Numbered from the stretch's first letter, positions 25,755 through 34,376 are shown. The stretch is DNA of 64,000 nt from an uncultured Roseicyclus sp. (GCA_947500415.1 CANMRT010000001.1:770982-834981); one strand, 5' to 3'. Numbers and translations: made by a program. Notes: generated by a model from the letters alone, not told the origin.

Positions 25755-26885
25755 ATGACCCAAGCCTTTGAATCACCCGGTCCTGTGGAACAGGATTGGT
25801 CCGATGCGATCTCATCCGTTGATGAGATCCTTGAGGATGCGGCCAACGGCAAGATGTTCATTCTTGTGGACCATGAGGACCGCGAGAATGAAGGCGATCT
25901 GGTGATCCCTGCGCAATGGGCAACGCCCGATGTGATCAACTTTATGGCGACCCATGGGCGCGGTCTGATCTGCCTGTCCATGACGAGCGACCGGATCGAC
26001 CAGTTGGGCCTTGGGTTGATGAGTACCAACAATTCCTCGCGCCACGAGACGGCGTTCACGACGTCCATCGAGGCGCGGGAAGGGGTGACGACTGGCATTT
26101 CCGCCGCAGACCGCGCGCGCACCGTGCAGGTGGCGATTGATGCCTCCAAAGGGGCGGCAGATATCGCGACGCCGGGTCATGTCTTTCCGCTGCGTGCCAA
26201 GGATGGCGGCGTTTTGGTGCGGGCCGGGCATACCGAGGCGGCTGTTGATATTTCGCGGTTGGCCGGGCTGACCCCCGCTGGTGTGATTTGCGAGATCATG
26301 AACGAAGATGGCTCCATGGCGCGGCTGCCGGATCTGGTGGCTTTCGCGCAGCGCCATGGCTTGAAGATTGGCACCATCAGCGACCTGATCGCCTATCGCC
26401 GCCGCCACGACAACCTGGTGAAAGTGCGTCAGGAAGAGGTCATCCAATCCGAATTCGGCGGCGAATGGACCATGCGGATCTATACGGATGAGACACAGGG
26501 CGCAGAGCATATCGTTCTGATCAAGGGCGACATTTCCGGTGACGATGCGGTTCTGGTGCGGATGCACGCGATGGACCCGCTGCTGGATGTGGTGGGCGTG
26601 GGCCCCCGTGGGCGGGCCGATGAATTTGCCGATGCGATGAAAATGATCGCCGAGGAAGGGCGCGGTGTGCTGGTCTTGCTGCGCGACTTGACGATGAAGC
26701 TGGTGCTGGATGATGAGGTCTCGCCCCAGACGCTGCGCCAATATGGCTTGGGTGCGCAGATCCTGTCGTCGCTGGGGCTGAGCGACATGATCCTGTTGAC
26801 GAATTCACCGCAACCGAAGGTGGTGGGGCTGGACGCCTATGGGCTTCAGATCACCGGCACTCGCAAAATCTCGGAGCTTGGATAA
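25755..26885 (+). CDS. ribB: 3,4-dihydroxy-2-butanone-4-phosphate synthase with degenerate GTP cyclohydrolase II half
   Basis: The N-terminal half (residues about 20-215) is a full RibB: DHEDRENEGDLVIPA, then FMATHGRGLICLSM and RAGHTEAAVDISRLAG, with all active-site acids. The C-terminal RibA-like half keeps length and some secondary structure but the zinc site normally reading C-x10-CDC is gone: the strand VRMHAMDPLLDVVGVGPRGR has no Cys. It should not work as GTP cyclohydrolase II. The 376-residue form with GGAGGGAA upstream is preferred over an upstream start at 25716. It lies directly before ribH. Confidence 0.93.
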   Translation: MTQAFESPGPVEQDWSDAISSVDEILEDAANGKMFILVDHEDRENEGDLVIPAQWATPDVINFMATHGRGLICLSMTSDRIDQLGLGLMSTNNSSRHETAFTTSIEAREGVTTGISAADRARTVQVAIDASKGAADIATPGHVFPLRAKDGGVLVRAGHTEAAVDISRLAGLTPAGVICEIMNEDGSMARLPDLVAFAQRHGLKIGTISDLIAYRRRHDNLVKVRQEEVIQSEFGGEWTMRIYTDETQGAEHIVLIKGDISGDDAVLVRMHAMDPLLDVVGVGPRGRADEFADAMKMIAEEGRGVLVLLRDLTMKLVLDDEVSPQTLRQYGLGAQILSSLGLSDMILLTNSPQPKVVGLDAYGLQITGTRKISELG

Positions 26886-27424
26886 TGGCGGGACATTCCG
26901 ACAACGATTTGGGGCTGCCGGAGTTCGATCGGCCCGTGAAGGTGGGCATTGTGATCGCGCCCTACTACACGGCGATTTCGGAGGCTCAGATTGCGGCGGC
27001 AACAGCAGTGCTGGACCGCGCAGGCGTGGCCCATGAGGTGATCGAGGTGCCGGGTTCGCTGGAAGTTCCCACAGCGATTGCGATTGCGCATCGGATGAGC
27101 AATTTCGATGGGTTCGTGGCGCTTGGCTGTGTCATCCGGGGGGCGACGTCGCACTATGATGTGGTGGTGAACGAAAGCTCCCGCGCTTTGACGATGTTGG
27201 GGCTGCAAGGCGTGTGCATCGGCAACGGGATCATCACCGTGGAAAATCGCGAGCAGGCCGAGGAACGCGCGGATGGCGCGCGGTTGAACACGGCAGGAGG
27301 GGCGGCCGAGGCAGCACTTCACCTGATCGCTCTGACACGCAAATACGGGCAGCCAAAGGGCAACCTCGGGTTCAAGCCGCGTGGCACAATCGAGATTGCA
27401 GATGATGGATCGGCCCAAGCATGA
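26885..27424 (+). CDS. ribH: 6,7-dimethyl-8-ribityllumazine synthase
   Basis: Condenses dihydroxybutanone phosphate with the pyrimidine to lumazine. The 179-residue protein has VKVGIVIAPYYTAISEAQIA, EVIEVPGSLEVPTAI and ALGCVIRGATSHYDVVVNES, matching the lumazine-synthase core with the catalytic His in SHYD. The start overlaps the ribBA stop by one base (TAATG). Confidence 0.96.
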   Translation: MAGHSDNDLGLPEFDRPVKVGIVIAPYYTAISEAQIAAATAVLDRAGVAHEVIEVPGSLEVPTAIAIAHRMSNFDGFVALGCVIRGATSHYDVVVNESSRALTMLGLQGVCIGNGIITVENREQAEERADGARLNTAGGAAEAALHLIALTRKYGQPKGNLGFKPRGTIEIADDGSAQA

Positions 27425-27906
27425 GTGACGCGAAACCCAAGGGGCCAAGCCGCGAAGAAAAGAAGCAAATGCGGTCAGCCGCGCGGCTTTATGCTGTGCA
27501 GGCGCTGTTCCAGATGGAGCATTCGGACCAGACTCTCGATGCCGTGCGCGGTGAATTCGAGACGCACCGGTTTGGCGCGACTTATGACGGCGAGGAAATG
27601 GCCGAGGGCGATGTGAACCTGTTCCGCAAGACGCTGGAAGATGCGGTGGAGTGGCAGGCGAAGATCGACCAGATGACAGATCGGGCACTGGTGGCGAAAT
27701 GGCCCATCGACCGGATCGACCCGACGTTGCGCGCGCTATTTCGCGCGGCAGGTGCCGAGCTGACGCAAGGCAAGGCACCGCCCAAGGTTGTGATTACGGA
27801 ATTTGTAGACGTTGCCCGTGCCTTTTTCGAGGAAGGGAAAGAGACGAAATTCGTCAATGCCGTGCTCGACCATATGGCGCGTGAGGCGCAGCCTGACGCG
27901 TTCTGA
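27421..27906 (+). CDS. nusB: Transcription antitermination factor NusB
   Basis: All-helical factor that with NusE binds boxA of rRNA transcripts. The 161-residue product shows SAARLYAVQALFQMEHS, ALVAKWPIDRIDPTLRALFRAA and PPKVVITEFVDVARAFFEEG. It overlaps ribH by four bases (ATGA), the common alphaproteobacterial ribH-nusB coupling. Confidence 0.95.
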   Translation: MSDAKPKGPSREEKKQMRSAARLYAVQALFQMEHSDQTLDAVRGEFETHRFGATYDGEEMAEGDVNLFRKTLEDAVEWQAKIDQMTDRALVAKWPIDRIDPTLRALFRAAGAELTQGKAPPKVVITEFVDVARAFFEEGKETKFVNAVLDHMAREAQPDAF

Positions 27907-27984
27907 TCGAGTGACGCGTCTAATCTACCTCTAGAAAATCGCTGCTAGGCCCGTCGGCAACCTTCGGAACGAGGTGCCGCTGAG

Positions 27985-29146
27985 ATGAAATTTCGTCTCG
28001 CCGTGACCGGCATCATCGTGCCGCTTCTGGTGCTTGCGGTGGTTCTTGCGGCCATTGAGGTTTGCTATCTTGCGCGTGTGATCGATCGGGCGGAAATCAC
28101 CCAAAACGCTTTGATCGAAGTGGATCTCATCGCCAATGCGATCCACACATTGCAGCACGAAGCGGCCGCGCAAAAGGCTGATGATGAGGCTGTGATCCTT
28201 GGTAAGGCGCAACGTGGTGTTGATCTGTTGACCGATGGCCTTGCAGCGCTCGCTCGCGCGGATCTGAGCAAGAGTTTCGGCAAGGCGCTCGACCCCGAAT
28301 ACGATACCATCCGCCGAGACTTCAATTCTGCGACCGACCGATTGCGTGCGCTGATGCTTGAGATCGCGCGCACAACGACCGAGCTGGGCACGTGGCACAG
28401 GCCATGATGGGGGCTGCGACGAAGCTCGATGAACGAATGGAGAAGCAGCTCGGAAAGATAAAGTCGGCGAATGCGCGTGTGGCCGGTTTGACGGGGGATG
28501 TTGCCGAATTCGCAAACCACGTCAGCTCCGCTTCCGATATGGCGACCTCCGCGCGCACTTCGGCTGAGCAATCTGGTGCCATTGTTCGCCAAGCGACTGA
28601 CGCGATGGACCGGATCATAAAGTCGTCGCAAGAAATCTCGCGCACATGGTGCTGATTGGGGATATTTCGCGCCGAACCAATCTTCTCGCCTTGAACGCAG
28701 GGGTTGAGGCCGCACGGGCCGGCGACGCTGGTTGCGGCTTTGCGGTTGTGGCCACGGAACTTCACGCTATGGCGCAACGCTCAGGCAATGCAGCCAAGGA
28801 CATCGAGGACCTTATCAATCAAAGCAGTGAGCACGTCTCTGAAGGTGTGACACTTGTAAGGCAGGCCGATACCACGCTTCAGCAGATTGCGGGCGAGATC
28901 AGCAATGTGGATGACGTCCTGCGGAGCCTCGCCAATGGCTCTCGCGCACAATCTGAGGCACTGCAGACTTTTGCCTCAGAAATCGCTCAGTTGGAGGTCT
29001 TGGCCGATCGCAACGGTCAGGTCGCGGAAGAGACCAGCAACTCGGCCAGGGAAACAACCGCGATATCGGCCCGCCTCACGCAGTGGGTCGAGGATTTCGA
29101 TGTCGGTGCAGACGCGTCGGCGGCACCCCAAAGCAAGGTCGCCTGA
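27985..29146 (+). pseudogene. Methyl-accepting chemotaxis protein, two frameshifts
   Basis: Three consecutive frames together form one short chemoreceptor. Frame A (27985-28407) has an N-terminal membrane helix (VTGIIVPLLVLAVVLAAIEV) and a helical sensor part. Frame B (28392-28655) continues with a coiled-coil (AEFANHVSSASDMATSARTS ... [11 protein letters not shown]). Frame C (28646-29146) holds the signalling hairpin [24 protein letters not shown] and [20 protein letters not shown]. The frame changes fall near 28390 and 28640, in normally continuous helix, so the gene is broken. The hairpin is also diverged (RRTN for FQTN), consistent with a relaxed, dead gene. No che genes lie nearby. Confidence 0.85.
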
Positions 29147-29156
29147 TGTGTTGGTT

Positions 29157-29957
29157 TCAACCGTTTGCCGCTTCTTCGTTGTCACCATCTGGGGTGACAA
29201 ACCCGTACTGCTCCAGTTCTTCGGGCAGCAGCACATAGATGGCCTCAGGTGGGGTGCTCAGCGCGTGCTGCATGACTCGCACGTCGATACCCATTGTATC
29301 AAGGTATGCCATCACATCCGCCTGCCCGCGTTGAATGTCTTCGACGGCCAGAAAGGCGGGCAGAGCTGTGCTTTCGCCGAAGTAATGCTGGTGCACGCCG
29401 ACCATGGCGCCGTCGGGGATCTGGCGGTCAACGCCGCTGGCTAGGACGTAAGGACAGGCGGACAGGCAAATGTCGCCGTCTTCCATTAGCGTATCTAGTT
29501 CAGCCGCCCGAATGGCTTCCCCGATTGTTAGGGCATCGCCGACGGAACCGCCCGGCGAATGCAGGCGGATTGTTGTGATGTCCGTGGCTGTCGGCAACCA
29601 TTCCGCGAACCGCTGCGCGTCGCCAGGTGAGATGTCGCCTGTCACCAGTGCCAGGTCGCCTTCAATTGTGAAGCGCAGACGGGAGGGCATGTTGCCCGGG
29701 TCGGGAATGGGCGTCTGGCGGTCGGGGGTGAACCGTTCGCGGCCTGGCAAATCGCCAGGCCTGAACCGGCGTACTTGGTCGCCCGGCGCGACTGGCGCGT
29801 CCAGCGCGGGTGCACGTGGGCCGGTTAGAAGCTGTGGGATGGCGCCGATCAGGTCAGAGCCTGCCAGCACGACTGCCATGCCGACCTGAAAGCCGAGGAT
29901 TGCGAGAATGGCTCGGCGGACCGTGAAGCCGCGCGGGGCCTCCGTTGCCTCAGTCAT
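29157..29957 (-). CDS. Membrane-anchored ClpP/crotonase-fold protease-like protein
   Basis: A 266-residue protein with one N-terminal membrane helix (AILAILGFQVGMAVVLAGSD) and a periplasmic ClpP/SppA-like domain. The fold markers are TIRLHSPGGSVGDALTIGEA (oxyanion strand-loop) and GDICLSACPYVLASG, where Ser would be the nucleophile, and VGVHQHYFG with candidate catalytic His. Two Cys flank the Ser (CLSAC), as in some periplasmic alphaproteobacterial relatives. A membrane-anchored serine peptidase is the best guess. The gene overlaps its upstream neighbour by eight bases, so the two are translated together. Confidence 0.75.
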   Translation of the reverse strand: MTEATEAPRGFTVRRAILAILGFQVGMAVVLAGSDLIGAIPQLLTGPRAPALDAPVAPGDQVRRFRPGDLPGRERFTPDRQTPIPDPGNMPSRLRFTIEGDLALVTGDISPGDAQRFAEWLPTATDITTIRLHSPGGSVGDALTIGEAIRAAELDTLMEDGDICLSACPYVLASGVDRQIPDGAMVGVHQHYFGESTALPAFLAVEDIQRGQADVMAYLDTMGIDVRVMQHALSTPPEAIYVLLPEELEQYGFVTPDGDNEEAANG

Positions 29958-31266
29958 TGTTGCGCGCAGGTGTGTTGGGTAGGGGGCTTACGTTTTCGGC
30001 GACAGGCGCTGTACGGCGTGGCGGTGCGGCTTCAACCTCTACAGGCCGGTCCAACGCCTCCATCTCGCGCATGGCGTGCAGGGCGGAGCGGAGTTCAGCC
30101 AACGTCAGCGTGTCTTCTGCCGGTAGGTCGCCCCAGCCCGCGCGGATCGCGCCTTGCGTGACCATGAGGATGAGCACCAGCACTGCGGGCAGCAGGTCGA
30201 TTGCAATGGCACCGGCCCAGGAGGGCACGAAGTTGCGGGCGTAGAGGATCACGGCGTCAGCGCTGGAAATCGGCGTATAAGTCACCTCCGGCGGGGCGGG
30301 GCGGGCGAGTACCTGCTCTGCCGCATCTTCCAGCGATTCCGCGCGCAGGGCGAGCACCTGCAACACGCTGTTGATGGTCGAGGCTTGTGCATCCTGACCA
30401 GCCGCGCCGGAAGCATCCAATTCCGGCAAAACGACCGAGGCGGACAGATCCTCTGCCGCACGATCCACGAGCGGAGCCACGGAAAGCTGGCGCAAGGTCG
30501 AAACCAGGCCCGCCAAACGTACGGCATCCTCGGAAAATGCAACCGAACGAGCCTCTACCGCGCCGGGCTCCACGATCAACGCGCGCATCCGCGACAGGAT
30601 CGCGTTGCCTTCATCAAAGGCACCTTCGATCAATTCCGACTGCGCGCCGATCTGTGCTTCGAGAGCGGCCAATTCCTCGGCCTTCTGGCGCAAAACACGG
30701 AACACCGCGCCACGGCCAGCGAGGCCGGATAGGTCCCCCGAGGCTTCCTGCTCGGACAAGTCCTCAAACGACTGCCGCACGCGCGCGACGTCGCGCTCCA
30801 AAGCTTGCGCGCTGACCGCCGTTTCATGGGCCTGCTCCAGCGATTCCTGATATTCCTGCACGGTCTGGGCCAAATGCTGTTCAACCGCTGCTGAGCCTGC
30901 CAAGGCCGCCGCGTTCAACCAAGACGACATGGCGATGATCGCAATAGACCCCAGCACCATCGCGCCCATCAGCTTCAGCTTCGCCGCCCCCGTGCGCATC
31001 GCGGGCAAAAGACGCATCAAGTAGGACCAGAACACGAAAATGCCGACCGACACGGCAATCGAATAGGCCGAGGCCGCAAAGAACGACATTGCGCCGGTGT
31101 CATCCAGCAGCGACGACACGCCAAGGTAGGTGTAGATGCCGGAGGCCGTGGCGAGCACCGCCAAGGCCGCGCCCGAGAAACTGTCGAGCCAGCTTAGGTG
31201 CCCCTGCAGTTCGCGGGCATGGGCCAAGCCTTGCGGGTTCGTGTTCGTGCGATGGGAATCGGGCAT
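29950..31266 (-). CDS. Four-helix membrane protein with long coiled coil
   Basis: A 438-residue protein with about four membrane helices: three near the N-terminus (around residues 30-50, 58-80 and 100-118) and one near residue 345-370 (AGAIAIDLLPAVLVLILMVT). Between the third and fourth helices, about 220 residues of heptad-like Ala/Glu/Leu sequence (QEYQESLEQAHETAVSAQAL ...) form a large periplasmic or cytoplasmic coiled coil. The cytoplasmic tail is Pro-rich. The partner downstream is the ClpP-fold protein. I do not recognise a family. Confidence 0.7.
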   Translation of the reverse strand: MPDSHRTNTNPQGLAHARELQGHLSWLDSFSGAALAVLATASGIYTYLGVSSLLDDTGAMSFFAASAYSIAVSVGIFVFWSYLMRLLPAMRTGAAKLKLMGAMVLGSIAIIAMSSWLNAAALAGSAAVEQHLAQTVQEYQESLEQAHETAVSAQALERDVARVRQSFEDLSEQEASGDLSGLAGRGAVFRVLRQKAEELAALEAQIGAQSELIEGAFDEGNAILSRMRALIVEPGAVEARSVAFSEDAVRLAGLVSTLRQLSVAPLVDRAAEDLSASVVLPELDASGAAGQDAQASTINSVLQVLALRAESLEDAAEQVLARPAPPEVTYTPISSADAVILYARNFVPSWAGAIAIDLLPAVLVLILMVTQGAIRAGWGDLPAEDTLTLAELRSALHAMREMEALDRPVEVEAAPPRRTAPVAENVSPLPNTPARNND

Positions 31267-31448
31267 GGAACCGCCTTATGAAGCTGCAATTCGCCCAATA
31301 TAGACGGTTGCGCGAAACTCCCAAGGCGTCTGCACAAAACGATCAAGTCATCTGCACAAGTTTGCGCAAACCGGTGGAGAGTTTTGCGAAAGCTCGACGC
31401 GACAGGCCCGCAGCTCTACCTTCCAAGCATCAAGCCCCAAGGTAAGCC

Positions 31449-31682
31449 ATGCCGAACCACATCTCTTTTCTGCTGCGTCACGCCGCGATCGGCACGGGAC
31501 TTGCTGCTGTGTTTGTGGCGATGTTGCTGTGGGCGAATGTGGCCAACCTCTGGCATTTGGTCACCCACACGACTGAAGGCGCCTTGGCAGTCTTCCTGCT
31601 GTGGGCGTTTTGCGCGATCACGTTCGGATCGATTCAGATGGGCATCCGCATCATGATGCTGGCCGAGCGCGGCGAGGATTAG
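31449..31682 (+). CDS. Small two-helix membrane protein
   Basis: A 77-residue protein, nearly all hydrophobic: helices around residues 10-30 (AAIGTGLAAVFVAMLLWAN) and 40-65 (GALAVFLLWAFCAITFGSIQ), with a charged C-terminus (LAERGED). It is divergent from the coiled-coil membrane gene with a 182-base gap. No family recognised; it looks like a conserved roseobacter hypothetical. Confidence 0.65.
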   Translation: MPNHISFLLRHAAIGTGLAAVFVAMLLWANVANLWHLVTHTTEGALAVFLLWAFCAITFGSIQMGIRIMMLAERGED

Positions 31683-31857
31683 GTGACGGGGACCACCACA
31701 ACCGTAGAGGCGTTCATTCCCGAGGACCTGTATGTACAGGTGGGCGCCAGGTAACCGGACCACGGCCCGGCCAGAGCCAGCTCCCTCGGAATTGCTTAAG
31801 GCCACCGGAATATTGCCACAGGTACGAAGAAGGGCAGACCCGTCACTTGGCCAGATA

Positions 31858-31885
31858 GGCCCTGCCGGGTGGTCCGGCAAGGGCC
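31858..31885. terminator. Hairpin between convergent genes
   Basis: GGCCCTGCCGG and CCGGCAAGGGCC pair over 11 bp with one bulged base and a five-base loop, in the gap between the convergent 31449 gene and the SRPBCC gene. No T tract follows on either strand, so use as a terminator is only suggested by position. Confidence 0.35.
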
Positions 31886-31890
31886 GTGTG

Positions 31891-32304
31891 TCATTCGGCG
31901 GCGAGTGCTTCGCGCATTCGCACAAGATGATTGTCCCAACCGCCATCGAATGCGGTCAGCAAACCAAAGGCCTCTGCCCCTTGCGGGATGCCATCATGGT
32001 GCAAGTGCAGACGGGTGCCGGCCTCAACAGGTGTGAGCGTCCAGGTCACATCGGTCATCAAGCCGCCCATCGGGCGGGCGGTGAAACTGTAGGACAGCAC
32101 CTCAGGCGCACGCGCTTCACGCACCTCGCCCCAAACCAGCGGTTCTCCATCCTCGCCGGGCATGGAAAAGGCGCCCGTTGCGGTCAAGGCTGCACCGGGC
32201 CTGTGAAACCAGATCGCCAGCTTGTCGGGATCCGTCAAGAAATCCCACACGGTCGCGGGCGGGGCGGCGAGGATAAGGGTCTTTTCGATCGCATGGGTGG
32301 TCAT
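31891..32304 (-). CDS. SRPBCC/AHSA1-like domain protein
   Basis: A 137-residue protein of the AHSA1 (activator of Hsp90 C-terminal-like) branch of the SRPBCC superfamily: EKTLILAAPPATVWDFLTDP DKLAIWF at the start and HHDGIPQGAEAFGLLTAFDG GWDNHL at the end. Such genes are very often paired with an ArsR regulator, as here (four-base overlap with the upstream ArsR gene). The bound ligand is unknown. Confidence 0.9.
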   Translation of the reverse strand: MTTHAIEKTLILAAPPATVWDFLTDPDKLAIWFHRPGAALTATGAFSMPGEDGEPLVWGEVREARAPEVLSYSFTARPMGGLMTDVTWTLTPVEAGTRLHLHHDGIPQGAEAFGLLTAFDGGWDNHLVRMREALAAE

Positions 32305-32621
32305 TTGGATTGATCCTTTTCAATGGCAGATTGCAGCGCGGACAGTTTGTCGTCCCAGAATTCGTCGAAGAAACTCAGCCAGTCGCGGACCGGTCCCATG
32401 GCTTGCGGGTTCAGGCTGTTGACCCGCTCGCGGCCGCGGGCCTCAACAGTGATCAGTCCGCCGTCACTCAAGACCGTTAGGTGCTTTTTCACCGCGGCGC
32501 GGGTCATGTCGAAGTTCTCGGCAACTTCGGCGATTGTCATTTGCGACCCGCGTAGCATTAGCAGGATGTCGCGCCGGGTCGGGTCCGCCAGGGCGCGGAA
32601 GACGGGCTGCGCGCTGTTCAT
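32301..32621 (-). CDS. ArsR family transcriptional regulator
   Basis: A 106-residue winged-helix repressor: FRALADPTRRDILLMLRGSQ, then the recognition helix region TRAAVKKHLTVLSDGGLITV EARGRERVNSLN. It lacks the metal-binding Cys-x-Cys of metal-sensing ArsR, so it probably senses something else or is controlled by its partner. It sits between the cupin and SRPBCC genes with four-base overlaps on both sides. The twin palindromes upstream of the cupin are its likely operator. Confidence 0.9.
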   Translation of the reverse strand: MNSAQPVFRALADPTRRDILLMLRGSQMTIAEVAENFDMTRAAVKKHLTVLSDGGLITVEARGRERVNSLNPQAMGPVRDWLSFFDEFWDDKLSALQSAIEKDQSK

Positions 32622-33034
32622 TCTGGCACCGGAAGAAAATCAAACGCCCCGTCCTGATAGAGGAAAGCGATACAGGGCTCAGCGGAGACACAGCTTGAGA
32701 TATGCGGCACGTTGGCGGGGATGTGGTAGAAGGCACCGACGCCGAGAGGGGTGCCAAGGGCCGGATCTTCGCCCATTGCAACATGGGTCATCGTGCCCGC
32801 GACCATGACGCCGAACATGTCAGATGACTTGGTATGTGGCGGGCTGACCAGACCGCCAGGAAGCTCAACCATTGCCATATAGGCCTCGTTGAAGCGGTCC
32901 CCGACCAGAGGGGCGAAGCGGACACCTTCTGGCGTTGCCGCCCAATCCATATCGGTCGGGGGTTGCGTTGTGATTGTGTCGGCCGTTGCCTCAAGGGGCA
33001 GAAGCAAAAGGGAGAGTGCAAGAAGCGTGCGCAT
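32618..33034 (-). CDS. Secreted cupin-domain protein
   Basis: A 138-residue protein with a signal peptide (MRTLLALSLLLLPLEATA, cleavage after ATA) and a single cupin barrel: ELPGGLVSPPHTKSSDMFGV MVAG and GAFYHIPANVPHISSCVS. The metal-ligand set is weak (His66 or so, and His in NVPHIS), so it may bind without catalysis. It is first in the cupin-arsR-SRPBCC unit and carries the operators in its leader. Confidence 0.75.
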   Translation of the reverse strand: MRTLLALSLLLLPLEATADTITTQPPTDMDWAATPEGVRFAPLVGDRFNEAYMAMVELPGGLVSPPHTKSSDMFGVMVAGTMTHVAMGEDPALGTPLGVGAFYHIPANVPHISSCVSAEPCIAFLYQDGAFDFLPVPE

Positions 33035-33049
33035 GGGAACCTCACTATA

Positions 33050-33091
33050 AAACCAAATGGTATCATTACTTAATATGAAACCTTATGGTTT
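33050..33091 (-). promoter_or_regulatory. Twin palindromes upstream of cupin-arsR operon
   Basis: Two copies of AAACC-N4-GGTTT: an exact one at 33078-33091 and a near-copy (AAACC-AAAT-GGTAT) at 33050-33063, centres 28 bp apart. They lie 16 to 57 bases before the cupin start and overlap the candidate -10 (TATAGT on the minus strand). This is a typical setting for ArsR autoregulation; the protein-site link is inferred. Confidence 0.6.
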
Positions 33092-33146
33092 CACGTCAAG
33101 AGAAAAATAGCTTGTCACATGTTCACGTATTGTTCATGTTTAGCCC

Positions 33147-33605
33147 ATGCGAGACGACGCCACAGAAGTCACTTTGATGCCCGGCCAAGTGCTGGCCCGT
33201 GGCGTATGCCGTCATCTGCGGGCCCATGATTTCGTGACGATTGAGGAGTTTACACCGGAACGCGGCAAGCGCCTTGATGTCATGGCACTGGGTCCGAAGG
33301 GCGAGTTCTGGGTGATCGAATGCAAATCCTCGCGCGTGGACTTCACGTCAGACACGAAGTGGGAAGGCTACCTCGAATGGGGGGATCGCTATTTCTGGGC
33401 GGTCGATGAAGATTTCCCGACCGAGCTTTTGCCCGATGAGACGGGCCTGATCATCGGCGACGGCTATGACGCTGAGATCCTTCGCTTCGGGCCGGAGACC
33501 AAGCTAGCAGGGGCGCGGCGCAAGGCCGTGATGCAAAAGTTTGCGCGCCACGCGGCGATGCGACTGCACGGGTTCCGAGACCCTGCGGCTGTGTTCAACT
33601 ACTGA
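33147..33605 (+). CDS. mmcB: MmcB family DNA-repair nuclease-like protein
   Basis: In Caulobacter MmcB is an SOS-linked PD-(D/E)XK-type protein acting with the ImuA/ImuB-like machinery in DNA damage tolerance. The 152-residue product has the expected core RGKRLDVMALGPKGEFWVIE CKSS (Asp in LDV, Glu and Lys in ECK) and the conserved WEGYLEWGDRYFWAVD. No LexA box was confirmed upstream. Confidence 0.88.
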   Translation: MRDDATEVTLMPGQVLARGVCRHLRAHDFVTIEEFTPERGKRLDVMALGPKGEFWVIECKSSRVDFTSDTKWEGYLEWGDRYFWAVDEDFPTELLPDETGLIIGDGYDAEILRFGPETKLAGARRKAVMQKFARHAAMRLHGFRDPAAVFNY

Positions 33606-33619
33606 GCCAGTCGCGGCTT

Positions 33620-33814
33620 TCAGCCCTTTTTGTTGGCTTTGCGTGCCGCCGCAGCCGCTGCGCGCAGCTCTTCCGCGATTTCCTCGGCCTCTTCCGGCTC
33701 AAAGTCCATCGGCAGATCGATCCCGTTCCCTGCAATGTAGATGCGCACCATGCCAAGCGTCGTCGGCCCGATTTGCAGGTCTGCGGCCATGTCGTTTTCG
33801 CTGTTGATGCTCAT
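33620..33814 (-). CDS. DUF6324-like small protein
   Basis: A 64-residue acidic/helical protein of a short Rhodobacteraceae family: AADLQIGPTTLGMVRIYIAG, then DLPMDFEPEEAEEIAEELRA and an Ala/Lys tail. The ATG at 33814 follows AGAGAGAT; an upstream in-frame start at 33841 has no ribosome-binding site. It is convergent with mmcB. Role unknown. Confidence 0.75.
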   Translation of the reverse strand: MSINSENDMAADLQIGPTTLGMVRIYIAGNGIDLPMDFEPEEAEEIAEELRAAAAAARKANKKG

Positions 33815-33884
33815 CGGATCTCTCTCCACTCTTGCGGTCATCGGCCTAGCCGATACTGACCCGAAGACGCAAGGGATTGACGCT

Positions 33885-34376
33885 ATGGCCTCTGTCGAGT
33901 TTCGCGATCTGGCCCCCGGTGATGCAGGCTGGCTGATTGAGCAACATGCTCTGCTTTACACCCGCGACGAGGGCTTTGATCCTAGCTTTGAAGCATTGGT
34001 GGCGCGCATCCTTGCGGACTTCATCGACAACGCCCACGCGCCGGTGGAACGCGCCTGGATCGCCTGGGACGGGGACATGCGCCTTGGATCAATCTTTTGC
34101 GTCCATGGGCCGGACGCCGAAACGGCAAAGCTGCGCCTGTTTCTGCTGGTGCCCGAAGCGCGGGGTAGAGGCCTTGGGCGGCAACTGCTTGATCTGTGCC
34201 TCGATCACGCACGCGCCCATGGGTTCAAACGGATGACGCTTTGGACCCATGAAAGCCATCGCGCGGCTTGCGCGCTGTACCTAAAGGCCGGTTTCACATG
34301 CGCGGCGTCCAAGCCGGTTCATTCCTTTGGAGTTGACCTTGTGGAACAGGAATGGACCATCGACCTGACGGCCTGA
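33885..34376 (+). CDS. GNAT family N-acetyltransferase
   Basis: A 163-residue acetyltransferase. Acetyl-CoA binding motif A reads LRLFLLVPEARGRGLGRQLL (R-x-x-G-x-G/A), followed by the usual C-terminal Tyr helix (AACALYLKAGFT). The N-terminus (FRDLAPGDAGWLIEQHALLY) belongs to a MarR-associated GNAT subgroup, but no MarR is here. ATG at 33885 chosen because it lies just after the preceding gene's start region; the frame is open further upstream. Substrate unknown. Confidence 0.88.
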   Translation: MASVEFRDLAPGDAGWLIEQHALLYTRDEGFDPSFEALVARILADFIDNAHAPVERAWIAWDGDMRLGSIFCVHGPDAETAKLRLFLLVPEARGRGLGRQLLDLCLDHARAHGFKRMTLWTHESHRAACALYLKAGFTCAASKPVHSFGVDLVEQEWTIDLTA

